In this document: piece after piece, positions 25,971 through 34,077 of the stretch
How positions within the stretch are numbered: the first letter of the stretch is position 1
Layout: each line of letters begins with the position of its first letter
Origin: Lachnospiraceae bacterium
Lineage (GTDB): Bacteria; Bacillota; Clostridia; Lachnospirales; Lachnospiraceae
DNA length: 64,000 nucleotides
Direction: 5' to 3'
NCBI GenBank assembly: GCA_022791635.1
Contig: JAAVZL010000008.1
Span: 55,734-119,733 of the forward strand
Notes under the pieces: model-generated
Databases searched by the model: none
Seen by the model: only the letters and a program-made list of their open reading frames with translations
Told to the model about the DNA's origin: nothing
Program-made: the position numbers and the translations under genes

Positions 25971-27032
25971 TTATGGGAGCAGAGCTACCTTAAATGCATC
26001 CGGATCCTTTTCCGCCACCTCAAAGGCCTTCTCCCACTCTGTCAGCGGAAATGTATGGGACAGCACGCCCTCCGTCTTAAAGGTTCCGTTTACCATTCCG
26101 TCCATCACTGCCTTATAGCAGTGTCCGGAAAGATGGGAGCCGTAAATGTCCATATGCTTTGTATCTCCGATGATGTTCCAGTCCGCCGTAACATCCTTGG
26201 GGAAAATGCCAAACTGCACATATCTGCCCATATTGCAGACAGACTGAAGTCCCTGCATAACGCTGGGCGCGCCGCCGGATGCCTCAATATATACATCGCA
26301 TCCATAGCCGTCCGTAAGCTCCTTGATCTTCTCTACCACATCGCCCTCTGCCGGATTCAGCACAATATCCGCCCCGAATTTCTTTGCCTTATTAAGACGG
26401 TTCTGTCTCAAATCCAATCCAATCAAAAGCTTTGGCGATAATGCCTTCGCCGCACACACCATGCTAAGTCCGATTGCGCCCAGACCGCTGATAACGACCA
26501 CATCCGTATGCTGAATACCGGCTCTTTCCACTGCATGCATTCCGCAGGCATAGGGCTCAACCAGAACAGCCTGCTCATCGCTCATTTCATCCGGGATCTT
26601 ATGAATGACGCTGTTTTTAGGGAATCTCATATACTCTGCAAAGCCGCCCTGAGCCTCATTCTTAAATCCGAAGATACTGTGCGGCTGGCACATCCAGTAG
26701 TTCCCCTCCCGGCAGAAACGGCACTCTCCACAGGGCAGAATCTGCTCCGCCAGAATTCTCTCACCAATTTCCACATTGGTAACATTCGCTCCCTTTTCCA
26801 CCACAACTCCATGGAACTCATGTCCTCCAATGCAGGGCGCCTCAATGTAAGCATCTGCCGGAGTCCTCCCCCAGACACGCTGTCCCCCATGGTAGGTTTT
26901 AATATCCCCTGCACAGATCCCGCAGCCCTTCACCCTGATGAGAATATCATCCGGTCCGATTTCCGGTATCAAAAGGTCCTCCAACCTGAAATCGTTCGGC
27001 GCATACATTCTTAACGCTTTCATTGTTGCCAT
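25971..27032 (-). CDS. Zinc-dependent polyol dehydrogenase, possibly erythritol/threitol type
   Basis: 353 residues from the ATG at 27032 (GGGG 8 nt upstream). Catalytic zinc GCGICAGDIKTYHG and GGHEFHG; structural zinc CGECRFCREGNYWMC; nucleotide fold VVISGLGAIGLS. The N-terminus (KALRMYAPNDFRLEDL) and the HGGQRVWG insert recall erythritol/L-threitol dehydrogenases, a tentative match. First gene of the polyol operon, so it probably performs the first oxidation of the transported compound. Confidence 0.85.
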   Translation of the reverse strand: MATMKALRMYAPNDFRLEDLLIPEIGPDDILIRVKGCGICAGDIKTYHGGQRVWGRTPADAYIEAPCIGGHEFHGVVVEKGANVTNVEIGERILAEQILPCGECRFCREGNYWMCQPHSIFGFKNEAQGGFAEYMRFPKNSVIHKIPDEMSDEQAVLVEPYACGMHAVERAGIQHTDVVVISGLGAIGLSMVCAAKALSPKLLIGLDLRQNRLNKAKKFGADIVLNPAEGDVVEKIKELTDGYGCDVYIEASGGAPSVMQGLQSVCNMGRYVQFGIFPKDVTADWNIIGDTKHMDIYGSHLSGHCYKAVMDGMVNGTFKTEGVLSHTFPLTEWEKAFEVAEKDPDAFKVALLP

Positions 27033-27098
27033 CGCTTTATCCCCTTCCTGTACCTCATGGCTTTCCTGAAACAAAAAAGCATTGGTTTATATGGTGAA

Positions 27099-27127
27099 AT
27101 TATAGCATCGAAATTTTCAGATTATAA
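27099..27127 (-). promoter_or_regulatory. Promoter of the polyol operon
   Basis: TTATAA (27122-27127), 17 nt, TATAAT (27099-27104) on the minus strand. The poor -35 with a perfect -10 is typical of an activator-dependent promoter. The divergent AraC-type response regulator is the natural candidate activator. Confidence 0.5.
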
Positions 27128-27181
27128 CGCGGTGACTTTTAGAATTATAGGGGGGTTCTTCACAACCAGCCCTGTGAGCAA

Positions 27182-27209
27182 GTGACAAATCCCGGAAAGT
27201 TGTTATAAT
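27182..27209 (+). promoter_or_regulatory. Promoter of the two-component/pseudo-ATPase operon
   Basis: GTGACA (27182-27187), 16 nt, TATAAT (27204-27209), 73 nt before the response-regulator start. It is back to back with the polyol operon promoter. Confidence 0.6.
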
Positions 27210-27282
27210 AGACACAAAAGCAAAGAGAAAAGCCCAGAAGATACCACAATGTGCACAGTCTTCACGTGTAAGGAGAGTTTTT

Positions 27283-28893
27283 ATGATAAAGGTGCTGATT
27301 GCAGACGACGAATACAAAATCTGTGAATTAATCAATAATATCGTTTCCTGGGAACGTTACGATATGAAGGTAGTCGGAATCGCTTTAGACGGATTAGACG
27401 CCATTTCCTTTTTGAAAAACAATGAGGTGGATGTAATTATCACAGATATACGAATGCCCGGATATGACGGACTGGACCTGATTCAGATGGGAAAGGCCTG
27501 CAACCCCAATATAAGCTTTATTATCATCAGCGGCTACAGCCAGTTTGAGTATGCACAAAAAGCCGTTCGGCTTGGAGTCATCGACTATTTGCAAAAGCCA
27601 ATTGATCAGACAGAACTTGAAATGAGCCTCGAGCGGATCTATCGAAATCATTTGGAAAAAGCCAGGGAAAAGGCCCTAACCCACAAATATGAGCAGGGCT
27701 ACTACAGAAATGAGAAAAATCAGCAGAAGAATTTCTTTCTCCATTGTCTTGCCTCTCCTCCTGAAAGCACTGCTGATTTCAGCAAAAAAACCATCAATGC
27801 AAAATACGGTTACTCCTTTCAAGCTGGATATTACCAGCTTTTGCTTGTCCGTATAGACGGATTTGATTACAAGAACAAGAAGGAAATTGACTATATCTAT
27901 GAGAAGGTGTCGCGAATCATAAAGTTTCTTCTCTCCGATATCTGTTATGAATTTGGATATACGATTATGGATAATCAGCTGGTATTTATCCTTAATTTTT
28001 CCGATGAAAATATCCGCTCCATGCCCAAACATCAGGAAAGGCTGCTGGAATATCTGAAAAATCACAGAGAAATAACCTGTTCGCTGCCTGTAACCATTGG
28101 AATCAGCAGCATTTTCCGGGAGCTTTCCTTTTTACATTCGGCGTATAAGGAAGCTAAATGGGCCATTTATCAACGTATTGTAGCCGGAAGCTATCATGTC
28201 TTTGACGGAAGTGAGCAGCATAAAAATCCCGATTTTTTTCTCAATCTTTTGCAAAGACTGATACTCTCTCTGGAATCCGCCATTGAAAGCCTCAATAAGG
28301 CGGAGGTTCTGCAGGTGATCGCCGATCTGAAAACGGCAATCGAACAGCCCGGACTTTCCGGATATGAGATTCTGCAGCTTGCACAGGGCTTTCTCAACGC
28401 CTACATTTTAAGTATGCAAAAAAATAAGGTACATATCTCCAATGAAGATTCCTTTTTCCTTCAGTTTAATGAAGATATCCAGAATTGCTCCAAGCTCTCG
28501 GAAATCATCGCCTTACTGCAGCGCCACATCAGCGCCCTGTTTGACGAATACTGCCATGAAAAACGCCATGCGGAGCTCCGGCCGATTCAAATTGCAAAGG
28601 ATTATATTCGAAATCACATCAGCGAAGCCATCACGCTCAAAGATATCTGTGCTGAAATCAACTTTAACGAGGCTTATTTTAGCTCCATGTTTAAAAAAGA
28701 GACCGGAATGAATTTCAGTAAATATTTGATCCATGCCCGGATCGAAACGGCGAAGGATCTCTTGAAGTCCTCTGACGATAAGATAGAAACCATCGCAAAA
28801 AGTGTCGGATACAATGATCTAAAGACCTTCAACAAAAACTTCCGTAAATACACAGGCCTAAAACCCAGTGAATACCGCAGATTATATGGATAG
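27283..28893 (+). CDS. Response regulator with AraC-type DNA-binding domain (YesN-like)
   Basis: 536 residues. N-terminal receiver: IADDEYKICELIN, phospho-acceptor Asp in VIITDIRMPGYDG (near residue 55) and the switch Lys in DYLQKPI. A long central region is typical of YesN proteins. C-terminal AraC HTH pair: ITLKDICAEINFNEAYFSSM and IETIAKSVGYNDLKTFNKNF. It likely activates the divergent polyol operon on phosphorylation by the kinase encoded next. The stop is followed directly by the kinase ribosome site. Confidence 0.93.
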   Translation: MIKVLIADDEYKICELINNIVSWERYDMKVVGIALDGLDAISFLKNNEVDVIITDIRMPGYDGLDLIQMGKACNPNISFIIISGYSQFEYAQKAVRLGVIDYLQKPIDQTELEMSLERIYRNHLEKAREKALTHKYEQGYYRNEKNQQKNFFLHCLASPPESTADFSKKTINAKYGYSFQAGYYQLLLVRIDGFDYKNKKEIDYIYEKVSRIIKFLLSDICYEFGYTIMDNQLVFILNFSDENIRSMPKHQERLLEYLKNHREITCSLPVTIGISSIFRELSFLHSAYKEAKWAIYQRIVAGSYHVFDGSEQHKNPDFFLNLLQRLILSLESAIESLNKAEVLQVIADLKTAIEQPGLSGYEILQLAQGFLNAYILSMQKNKVHISNEDSFFLQFNEDIQNCSKLSEIIALLQRHISALFDEYCHEKRHAELRPIQIAKDYIRNHISEAITLKDICAEINFNEAYFSSMFKKETGMNFSKYLIHARIETAKDLLKSSDDKIETIAKSVGYNDLKTFNKNFRKYTGLKPSEYRRLYG

Positions 28894-28904
28894 AGGTGAC
28901 TGCT

Positions 28905-29897
28905 TTGAAAACCTGTCGAGCCCTTTTGTTAAAGCTTGTTTTAATATGTGAAATCATCCATTGCAGCTTCCTTTTTCTTAACGCCCTAGACAAAAAATAC
29001 CCCTTGTTTTTTATGGGGATCATTGGTTTTGCAGCCTTGAGCTTAAGCTTCCTATGCGGTTATCTCCTTTTTTCACTCCTGCGAAAGGAAAAGGATATTG
29101 AGAACTATCTGCTGACAAAGCACGAGGATTATCTGAACAGCAGCTATCTCATCTGGAGCTCTTCGGATCTTCTTTTTTATAAAGCTCTTCGCGAATCCAT
29201 GGACCGCAGTAATCAGATGACAAGTCTGAGAAAGCAGGCGCAGTACCTCGCACTTCAAAATCAGATCAACCCCCATTTTCTGTATAATACATTGGAATGT
29301 ATTCGAAGTGAAGCGATTACCAACAAGATTGATACGGTTGCAAATATGACACAGGCTCTCGCCACCTTTTTTCGCTACACGATCTCTGATTTGGATAAGC
29401 TGGTGCCCGTATCTGCCGAGTTGGATAATATAAGCAATTATTATACCATCCAGCATTACCGGTTCGGCAACCGCCTCTCTCTAAAAATTGATATGGAGGG
29501 CGACAATGCCCAGATTTTAGAATTGTTTATGCCAAAGCTCACGCTGCAGCCTGTCGTGGAAAACGCTGTCTTTCATGGGATTGAAAAAAAGGCGGGAGCC
29601 GGAGAGGTTATTATTCATCTGATTCTTACACAGCAAAGGCTTCTGATACAAGTATCTGATAACGGCATTGGTATCGAGCCTGATATTCTCAATACTTTGA
29701 ATGAACGGCTTTCCCATAAGCTTCCCTCCGGCAATTCAGAGGAAAAAGGCGGCATTGCCGTCAGTAATGTAAATGAGCGTATCAAATTGCTATTCGGTGA
29801 TACCTACGGCATTTATATCCGAAGCATCCCCGGCAAGGGAACAGATGTAAATATCACACTGCCTATTGTTCGGCATAAAGATGAGGTGACAGGTTGA
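28905..29897 (+). CDS. YesM-like sensor histidine kinase without an extracytoplasmic domain
   Basis: 330 residues from the TTG at 28905, chosen because GAGG sits 8 nt upstream; an in-frame GTG at 28896 overlaps that site. Two hydrophobic segments (about 7-24 and 31-55) are separated by only a few residues, so no external sensor domain exists. The kinase core has QNQINPHFLYNTLECIRSE (phospho-His) and an ATPase domain with PVVENAVFHGIEKK, VSDNGIGI and GGIAVSNVNERI. YesM relatives normally carry a large dCache-type sensor of 200 or more residues. Its stop codon overlaps the TTG start of the next gene. Confidence 0.9.
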   Translation: MKTCRALLLKLVLICEIIHCSFLFLNALDKKYPLFFMGIIGFAALSLSFLCGYLLFSLLRKEKDIENYLLTKHEDYLNSSYLIWSSSDLLFYKALRESMDRSNQMTSLRKQAQYLALQNQINPHFLYNTLECIRSEAITNKIDTVANMTQALATFFRYTISDLDKLVPVSAELDNISNYYTIQHYRFGNRLSLKIDMEGDNAQILELFMPKLTLQPVVENAVFHGIEKKAGAGEVIIHLILTQQRLLIQVSDNGIGIEPDILNTLNERLSHKLPSGNSEEKGGIAVSNVNERIKLLFGDTYGIYIRSIPGKGTDVNITLPIVRHKDEVTG

Positions 29898-31291
29898 AAA
29901 AAGAAATTTTGCGCATGGAGCACGTCTCTACAAAAGATCCCGCTTTATCAAATTTGGATGATTTTAATATGAATCTTTTTCAGGGGGAAACGGCCGCCAT
30001 TATCAAGCTGAATGATGTGGGCGTAGATAAGCTGATTGAAATTCTCTGCTATAACTACCCCATAGCATCCGGAAGAATTTATATCCAGGAAAAATTAGTG
30101 AATCGCCAGGATTACAGCAATTTTACCAGAAACAGCATCAGCATTATTGATCGGAACAGCAAAATGATCTCGGATCTCTCTGTCATTGACAATATCTTTT
30201 TGTCTCCCAGGAAGCCTACCAAATTTATGATTCGAAAAAAACAGCAATACCGGGAATTTCTCTGGCTTTGCAATGAGTACGAACTCAATCCAATCCTCCA
30301 TCCGGACAACAAGGATATCACCATCTTTCAGCGATGTATTGTTGAAATACTTCGCGCCGTAGTATCGGAGGCCAAGCTGATCATCATAAACCAACTGGAG
30401 GAGATCTTAAGCGAAGTCCAGTTTGAAAGCATAAAAAGGCTTTTAAAAAAAGTGGTCAGGCACCAATTTACCGTTCTCTTTATTTGTTTTCCACATCAAT
30501 ATATGTCTCAGGACTGTGATCGCTACCTGCTCATTCAAAATGGACGTGATGTCAAAATGATAGACCGGTACAGCCAGTATATGATGCCCTCCCTGCTGTC
30601 CAATTATATCCGTGTCCCTGCGCCATATATCAGGGAGCAAACGGCCCCTCTGCTCCTGCAGGTTCTTCATCTGTATCTGGAAAACTTATATGATCTCACC
30701 TTTTCTCTCGCTGCGGGTGAATGCATCGGTATTCATGGGCGTGAGGAACGTGAATTTTTTTTATTCCTCCAGCTGTTCCAATTCGTCCGAAAACCGGACA
30801 TCGGTAAAATCTTATTTGAAGAACAGGATCTTTACCAGAATCCTCCTGCTCCGAACAGTATTCTTATTGTTCAGAGAGATATCGCCAATACCATGATGAT
30901 GGATGAATTGAGCTACTTGGATAACCTCTGCATTGGCTTGGATCAGCGTCTCAACACGCCCTTTCGCTCCAAGCGCGTTCTAAGGGGCATTAAAAAAAAT
31001 GCACGATTGGCCGTGGGCGATCTCATCGATGCGGAAAGCATCGAGTTTTTGACAAAAGAAGAAAGAATTCACCTCTTATATGAGCGTCTCTGTCTGCTTC
31101 ATCCCAGACTTGTCATATTCAATCGGCCTTTTTCCGAAAATGATCTTACGATCAAGCAGTGCATTGCGCAAATGATTCATCAACTAAAGAAGAAGGGAAT
31201 TGCTGTCATTATATTGACCATAGAAAATTGTGATTATCTGAACGTATGTGATAATATCATCATGATGAACCTTAAAAATCCAATCGCTTAA
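29894..31291 (+). CDS. RbsA-like double ABC ATPase homologue lacking all catalytic motifs
   Basis: 465 residues, TTG start in the same GAGGTGAC context as the kinase gene. It aligns along its length with RbsA-type ATPases (MEHVSTKDPALSNLDDFNMNLFQGETAAII; compare a canonical N-terminus in the gene at 23156). Domain 1: Walker A is IKLNDVGVDK, signature ITIFQRCIVEILRAV, Walker B LIIINQLEEILS, H-loop FICFPHQ. Domain 2: P-loop IHGREEREFF, signature FLTKEERIHLL, Walker B LVIFNRPFSEND. None can bind or hydrolyse ATP normally, yet the frame is open and conserved in shape. It probably binds another protein, such as the RbsC-like permease or the kinase, as a signalling adaptor. Confidence 0.82.
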   Translation: MKKEILRMEHVSTKDPALSNLDDFNMNLFQGETAAIIKLNDVGVDKLIEILCYNYPIASGRIYIQEKLVNRQDYSNFTRNSISIIDRNSKMISDLSVIDNIFLSPRKPTKFMIRKKQQYREFLWLCNEYELNPILHPDNKDITIFQRCIVEILRAVVSEAKLIIINQLEEILSEVQFESIKRLLKKVVRHQFTVLFICFPHQYMSQDCDRYLLIQNGRDVKMIDRYSQYMMPSLLSNYIRVPAPYIREQTAPLLLQVLHLYLENLYDLTFSLAAGECIGIHGREEREFFLFLQLFQFVRKPDIGKILFEEQDLYQNPPAPNSILIVQRDIANTMMMDELSYLDNLCIGLDQRLNTPFRSKRVLRGIKKNARLAVGDLIDAESIEFLTKEERIHLLYERLCLLHPRLVIFNRPFSENDLTIKQCIAQMIHQLKKKGIAVIILTIENCDYLNVCDNIIMMNLKNPIA

Positions 31292-31300
31292 ATTCCAATT

Positions 31301-31326
31301 CTGACATTGACTGTCAGGTTTTTTGC
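31301..31326 (+). terminator. Terminator of the two-component/pseudo-ATPase operon
   Basis: CTGACA, loop TTGAC, TGTCAG then GTTTTTTG, 10 nt after the stop codon. It overlaps the -35 box of the next gene's promoter, so the two signals are interleaved. Confidence 0.6.
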
Positions 31327-31334
31327 GTTATACT
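31307..31334 (+). promoter_or_regulatory. Promoter of the WYL regulator
   Basis: TTGACT (31307-31312), 16 nt, TATACT (31329-31334), 46 nt before the ATG. Confidence 0.65.
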
Positions 31335-31380
31335 AAAAGCAGACGGCTCACAGAGCAAATACAAAAAATGAGGGGCACAG

Positions 31381-32277
31381 ATGCGGGAAAGCAGATTATT
31401 TCAGATCTTATATCACTTATTACAGCACGGCCAGGCCACAGCTCCAAAGCTGGCCGAAAAGCTGGAGGTATCCGTGCGGACCATTTACCGGGATATTGAC
31501 GCCCTAAGCAGCGCCGGTATTCCCGTTTTTACGGAAGCAGGGCGAAACGGCGGCATTCATATCATGGAGGATTTCGTTCTGGATCGGGCTTTGTTATCCA
31601 GACAGGAAAAGCAGGAGATCCTCTCCGCTCTTCAAAGCCTGGCAGCAGTGGGCCACGATTTTGAGCTGGGAATCCTGGAAAAATTGTCAGGTCTTTTTCA
31701 GGTTTCCTCAGAAAACTGGTTTGAGGTGGATTTTTCCAGATGGTGGGAGCCCAAGCGCCAGAACAATACCTTTTCCCTGTTGAAATCCGCCATTTTACAG
31801 TGTAAATGTGTAAAAATCCATTACGCCAATTCCTGCGGAGTTTTGAGTGAACGGATTGTGCAGCCCTTAAAGCTTGCTTACAAGGGCTCAGCCTGGTATT
31901 TGAAGGCATATTGTACGATGCAGGAGGGCTACCGTATCTTTAAGCTGAACCGTATTTTGGAGCTGGAGCCTTTGGAGGAGCATTTTGAGCCCCGGTCTTT
32001 TCCGGAAGCGGAGGAGTCTTCGGACGCCGTTTGCACCCAGATTGTACTCCGATTCCCAAAGGAGCTGGCCTATCGGGTTTATGATGAATTTGACCGAAAT
32101 TATGTCACCCAGGAGGAAAACGGAAAGCTCCTTGTATCCGCTTATATGCCTGCGGACCCATGGCTGGTGAGCTTTCTCTTGTCCTTCGGCCCACAGGTGG
32201 ATGTGATTGCGCCGGCTTATTTAAAGGAGATTTTGGCCAAGCAGGGGAAATTGATTTATGAAAAATTCAAGGCATGA
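31381..32277 (+). CDS. HTH/WYL-domain transcriptional regulator (YafY/DeoR-like)
   Basis: 298 residues. N-terminal winged helix (TAPKLAEKLEVSVRTIYRDI), a WYL domain around residues 130-205 (KIHYANSCG...LKLAYKGSAWYLKAYC...FKLNRI) and a C-terminal WCX-like extension. This architecture binds DNA and senses a nucleotide- or ligand-type signal through the WYL fold. It converges on the flavodoxin-like reductase gene; no operon partner indicates its target. Confidence 0.92.
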   Translation: MRESRLFQILYHLLQHGQATAPKLAEKLEVSVRTIYRDIDALSSAGIPVFTEAGRNGGIHIMEDFVLDRALLSRQEKQEILSALQSLAAVGHDFELGILEKLSGLFQVSSENWFEVDFSRWWEPKRQNNTFSLLKSAILQCKCVKIHYANSCGVLSERIVQPLKLAYKGSAWYLKAYCTMQEGYRIFKLNRILELEPLEEHFEPRSFPEAEESSDAVCTQIVLRFPKELAYRVYDEFDRNYVTQEENGKLLVSAYMPADPWLVSFLLSFGPQVDVIAPAYLKEILAKQGKLIYEKFKA

Positions 32278-32339
32278 CATGAGCTTGCAGGGTTTCCATA
32301 TCAGATGTCTGACCACTTGCAAACACTCCACTAACATAC

Positions 32340-33032
32340 TCACCCTCTCCAGGGCCGCTTTCTTCCCAGCCATCCCTTTTCTCTCCAGTAATCCGCATCC
32401 ACCGGATTCCAGCCGCTTTTCTGGGCCAGCCGCATGATGTAGAAAAAGCATTTTGTCTTGATAGAGGGGTGTACCCTTCCGTCATTTCTTCGGATTTCCC
32501 GGGCAAGCGCAGTTGTTCTTACTTCTATGCGCCTTTTAAGCTTCGGCTTTACCTTTGCCCAAGAGACTGCAGCCACGCCTACACCATATCGGTAGATCTT
32601 TGCAACGCCCCAGAAAAAGGCGCTGTCCGCCATATCCTTGTTGGTACTCCGCATTCCGCCCCCGGCCGCAGTGGAAATACAGACTGCCTGCTTGCGGAAC
32701 ATGCTCTCCTCCGGCCGATGCACCATCCAGCGATACCCATAATGATCCAAGAAACTTTTCATGGCGCCGGTTACATGATATACATACACCGGGCTTGCCA
32801 GGATAATCACATCTGCCCTGTCCAGGGCTTCCGTAATAGGCCTTAAATCCTCATAATGGGGGCACCTGTTTTCTGCCTTTTCAAAGCAGCTGGTACACCC
32901 GATACAGAAAGCGCCGAAATCCTTTGGCAGGAAAAATTCTATGATTTCGCCTTTCAGCTTTTCTGCTAGCATTCTTGCAATGTGATAAGTAGAGCCCTTA
33001 TGGCTTTGGCCGTGTATGATGGTAATCTGCAT
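32340..33032 (-). CDS. Flavodoxin-fold NAD(P)H-dependent oxidoreductase
   Basis: 230 residues. N-terminal FMN phosphate loop HGQSHKGSTYHIA, a cysteine-rich loop FCIGCTSCFEKAENRCPH typical of this reductase subgroup and the segment VIILASPVYVYHVTGAMKSFLD. Soluble FMN enzyme, substrate unknown. A C-terminal amphipathic/basic region (GWNPVDADYWREKGWLGRKR) follows the flavin fold. GGGG lies upstream of the ATG. Confidence 0.88.
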   Translation of the reverse strand: MQITIIHGQSHKGSTYHIARMLAEKLKGEIIEFFLPKDFGAFCIGCTSCFEKAENRCPHYEDLRPITEALDRADVIILASPVYVYHVTGAMKSFLDHYGYRWMVHRPEESMFRKQAVCISTAAGGGMRSTNKDMADSAFFWGVAKIYRYGVGVAAVSWAKVKPKLKRRIEVRTTALAREIRRNDGRVHPSIKTKCFFYIMRLAQKSGWNPVDADYWREKGWLGRKRPWRG

Positions 33033-33085
33033 TTTTATGTCCCCTTGTTACTTTTTCTGAATTTCTTTACTCTTAAAGAAATTCA

Positions 33086-33316
33086 TCATAGCTTTCTATA
33101 TTTTTTCCCTTTTGTTGAGCCGTTGTCTTCTAATAAATGGGCGGCTGTTAATTCTTTAAATAATGTCCGCATTCTGCTCTCTTTCACGCCCAATAACTCC
33201 ATAAATTCACCTGACTGATACCATGTTCCTGGTTCCATAGCAGCTAATATCAGTTCATATTGCATCTGTGTTTTTTTCGGCACTTTTTCAGTGAAAAACC
33301 AAATTAGAATAAACAC
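33086..33316 (-). pseudogene. C-terminal winged-helix fragment of a larger DNA-binding protein
   Basis: 76 codons. The stretch from TEKVPKKTQMQYELILAAM to the end reads as a winged helix (LLGVKESRMRTLFKELTAAHLLE, then a basic wing). It resembles the last domain of larger ATP-binding or Fic-type regulators, not a complete protein. No ribosome site precedes the possible GTG start. It lies in a stretch with other broken genes. Confidence 0.4.
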
Positions 33317-33370
33317 TGTGGTTTCCCTAGCTTGGTTCCTATTTTAGTCTATTGCCTGTCCAAATTTCCT

Positions 33371-33616
33371 TTATTTTTCCCCTGCATGCAGCTTTGCCTT
33401 ATACATTTTCTTCTCCGTATGATCTTCAATCTCTTCCACATAAATCCAATCCCGTTGCGTTTTGATTTGTATGCATGCCGAATCCTCCAACGCTGTAACC
33501 TCCTGATACACAGCCCTTGGAATCGTAATCTCCTGATATAATTCTCTCAAAATACTCAATCACCCAATTATGCAAAGTACAATAAGCGGTGTAGAATTCA
33601 CAATCACCTTAGGCAT
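33371..33616 (-). pseudogene. Broken PIN-domain (DUF3368-like) toxin gene
   Basis: From the ATG at 33616 the frame reads MPKVIVNSTPLIVLCIIG, a TGA stop at codon 19, then LSILRELYQEITIPRAVYQE in the same frame, ending early at KLHAGEK. The first and second parts join into a normal DUF3368 PIN N-terminus (NSTPLI...IG.L.IL..LY..I.IP), where the TGA replaces a residue that is usually Arg or Lys. The C-terminal half with the remaining acidic active-site residues is gone. It overlaps the upstream antitoxin-like gene by 8 nt, the normal toxin-antitoxin layout. Confidence 0.75.
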
Positions 33617-33869
33617 TATTTAATTCCTCCAAAAATTCCTCCTGATTATCAAAATGAAAGATTGAAACATTGTTTTTCCCAAGATAATTGATAAACTCCT
33701 CCTCTGTCGCCCCTGCAATTTGAGCGCAATATCCAATTGATACGCCGCTTTGGGTATAGTACCCAAGTGCTACCGCATATCTTGCAAATCGTTTTGCCTC
33801 TTCCTCACTCACTCTTGTATCAAACAAAACCTCGTTCGGAATATGAATTGCTATCTGACACATAACCAT
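33609..33869 (-). CDS. UPF0175-type antitoxin
   Basis: 86 residues: IAIHIPNEVLFD, then a predicted helix pair and GYYTQSGVSIGYCAQIAGATEEEFINYLGKNNVSIFHF. This matches the UPF0175 family (small VapB-like proteins encoded before DUF3368 PIN toxins). The open frame is intact although the toxin partner is broken. The third codon is an alternative ATG start (33863). No strong ribosome site is visible. Confidence 0.7.
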   Translation of the reverse strand: MVMCQIAIHIPNEVLFDTRVSEEEAKRFARYAVALGYYTQSGVSIGYCAQIAGATEEEFINYLGKNNVSIFHFDNQEEFLEELNNA

Positions 33870-34000
33870 TTCATACCAATAATATTACGCATCTCCGGTA
33901 AACCCTAAACCTTCTAAATCATTCCCATGCATTTATTATAACCGCAAATCTTTGACTTCTCAATCCTTTTGCGCTTATTATGCGCTTACAATCTCACACA

Positions 34001-34040
34001 AAAAAGAGGGACGCCCCGCCTTTCGAAGCATCCCTCTTTC
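34001..34040 (-). terminator. Terminator of the CODH/ACS operon
   Basis: On the minus strand AAGAGGGA...TCCCTCTT flanks a 20-nt loop and is followed by TTTTTTGTG. It begins 38 nt after the acsE stop codon. The gap from 33870 to 34077 holds nothing else I can recognise. Confidence 0.75.
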
Positions 34041-34077
34041 GCATCGCTCCAATCCTAATACCTATTCTAATCCGGAA

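Noticed and set aside
29894..31291. Pseudogene call for the motif-less RbsA homologue
   Set aside because: The 465-codon frame is open, full length, translationally coupled and retains the fold pattern; loss of all catalytic motifs without any stop or frameshift suggests a repurposed protein.
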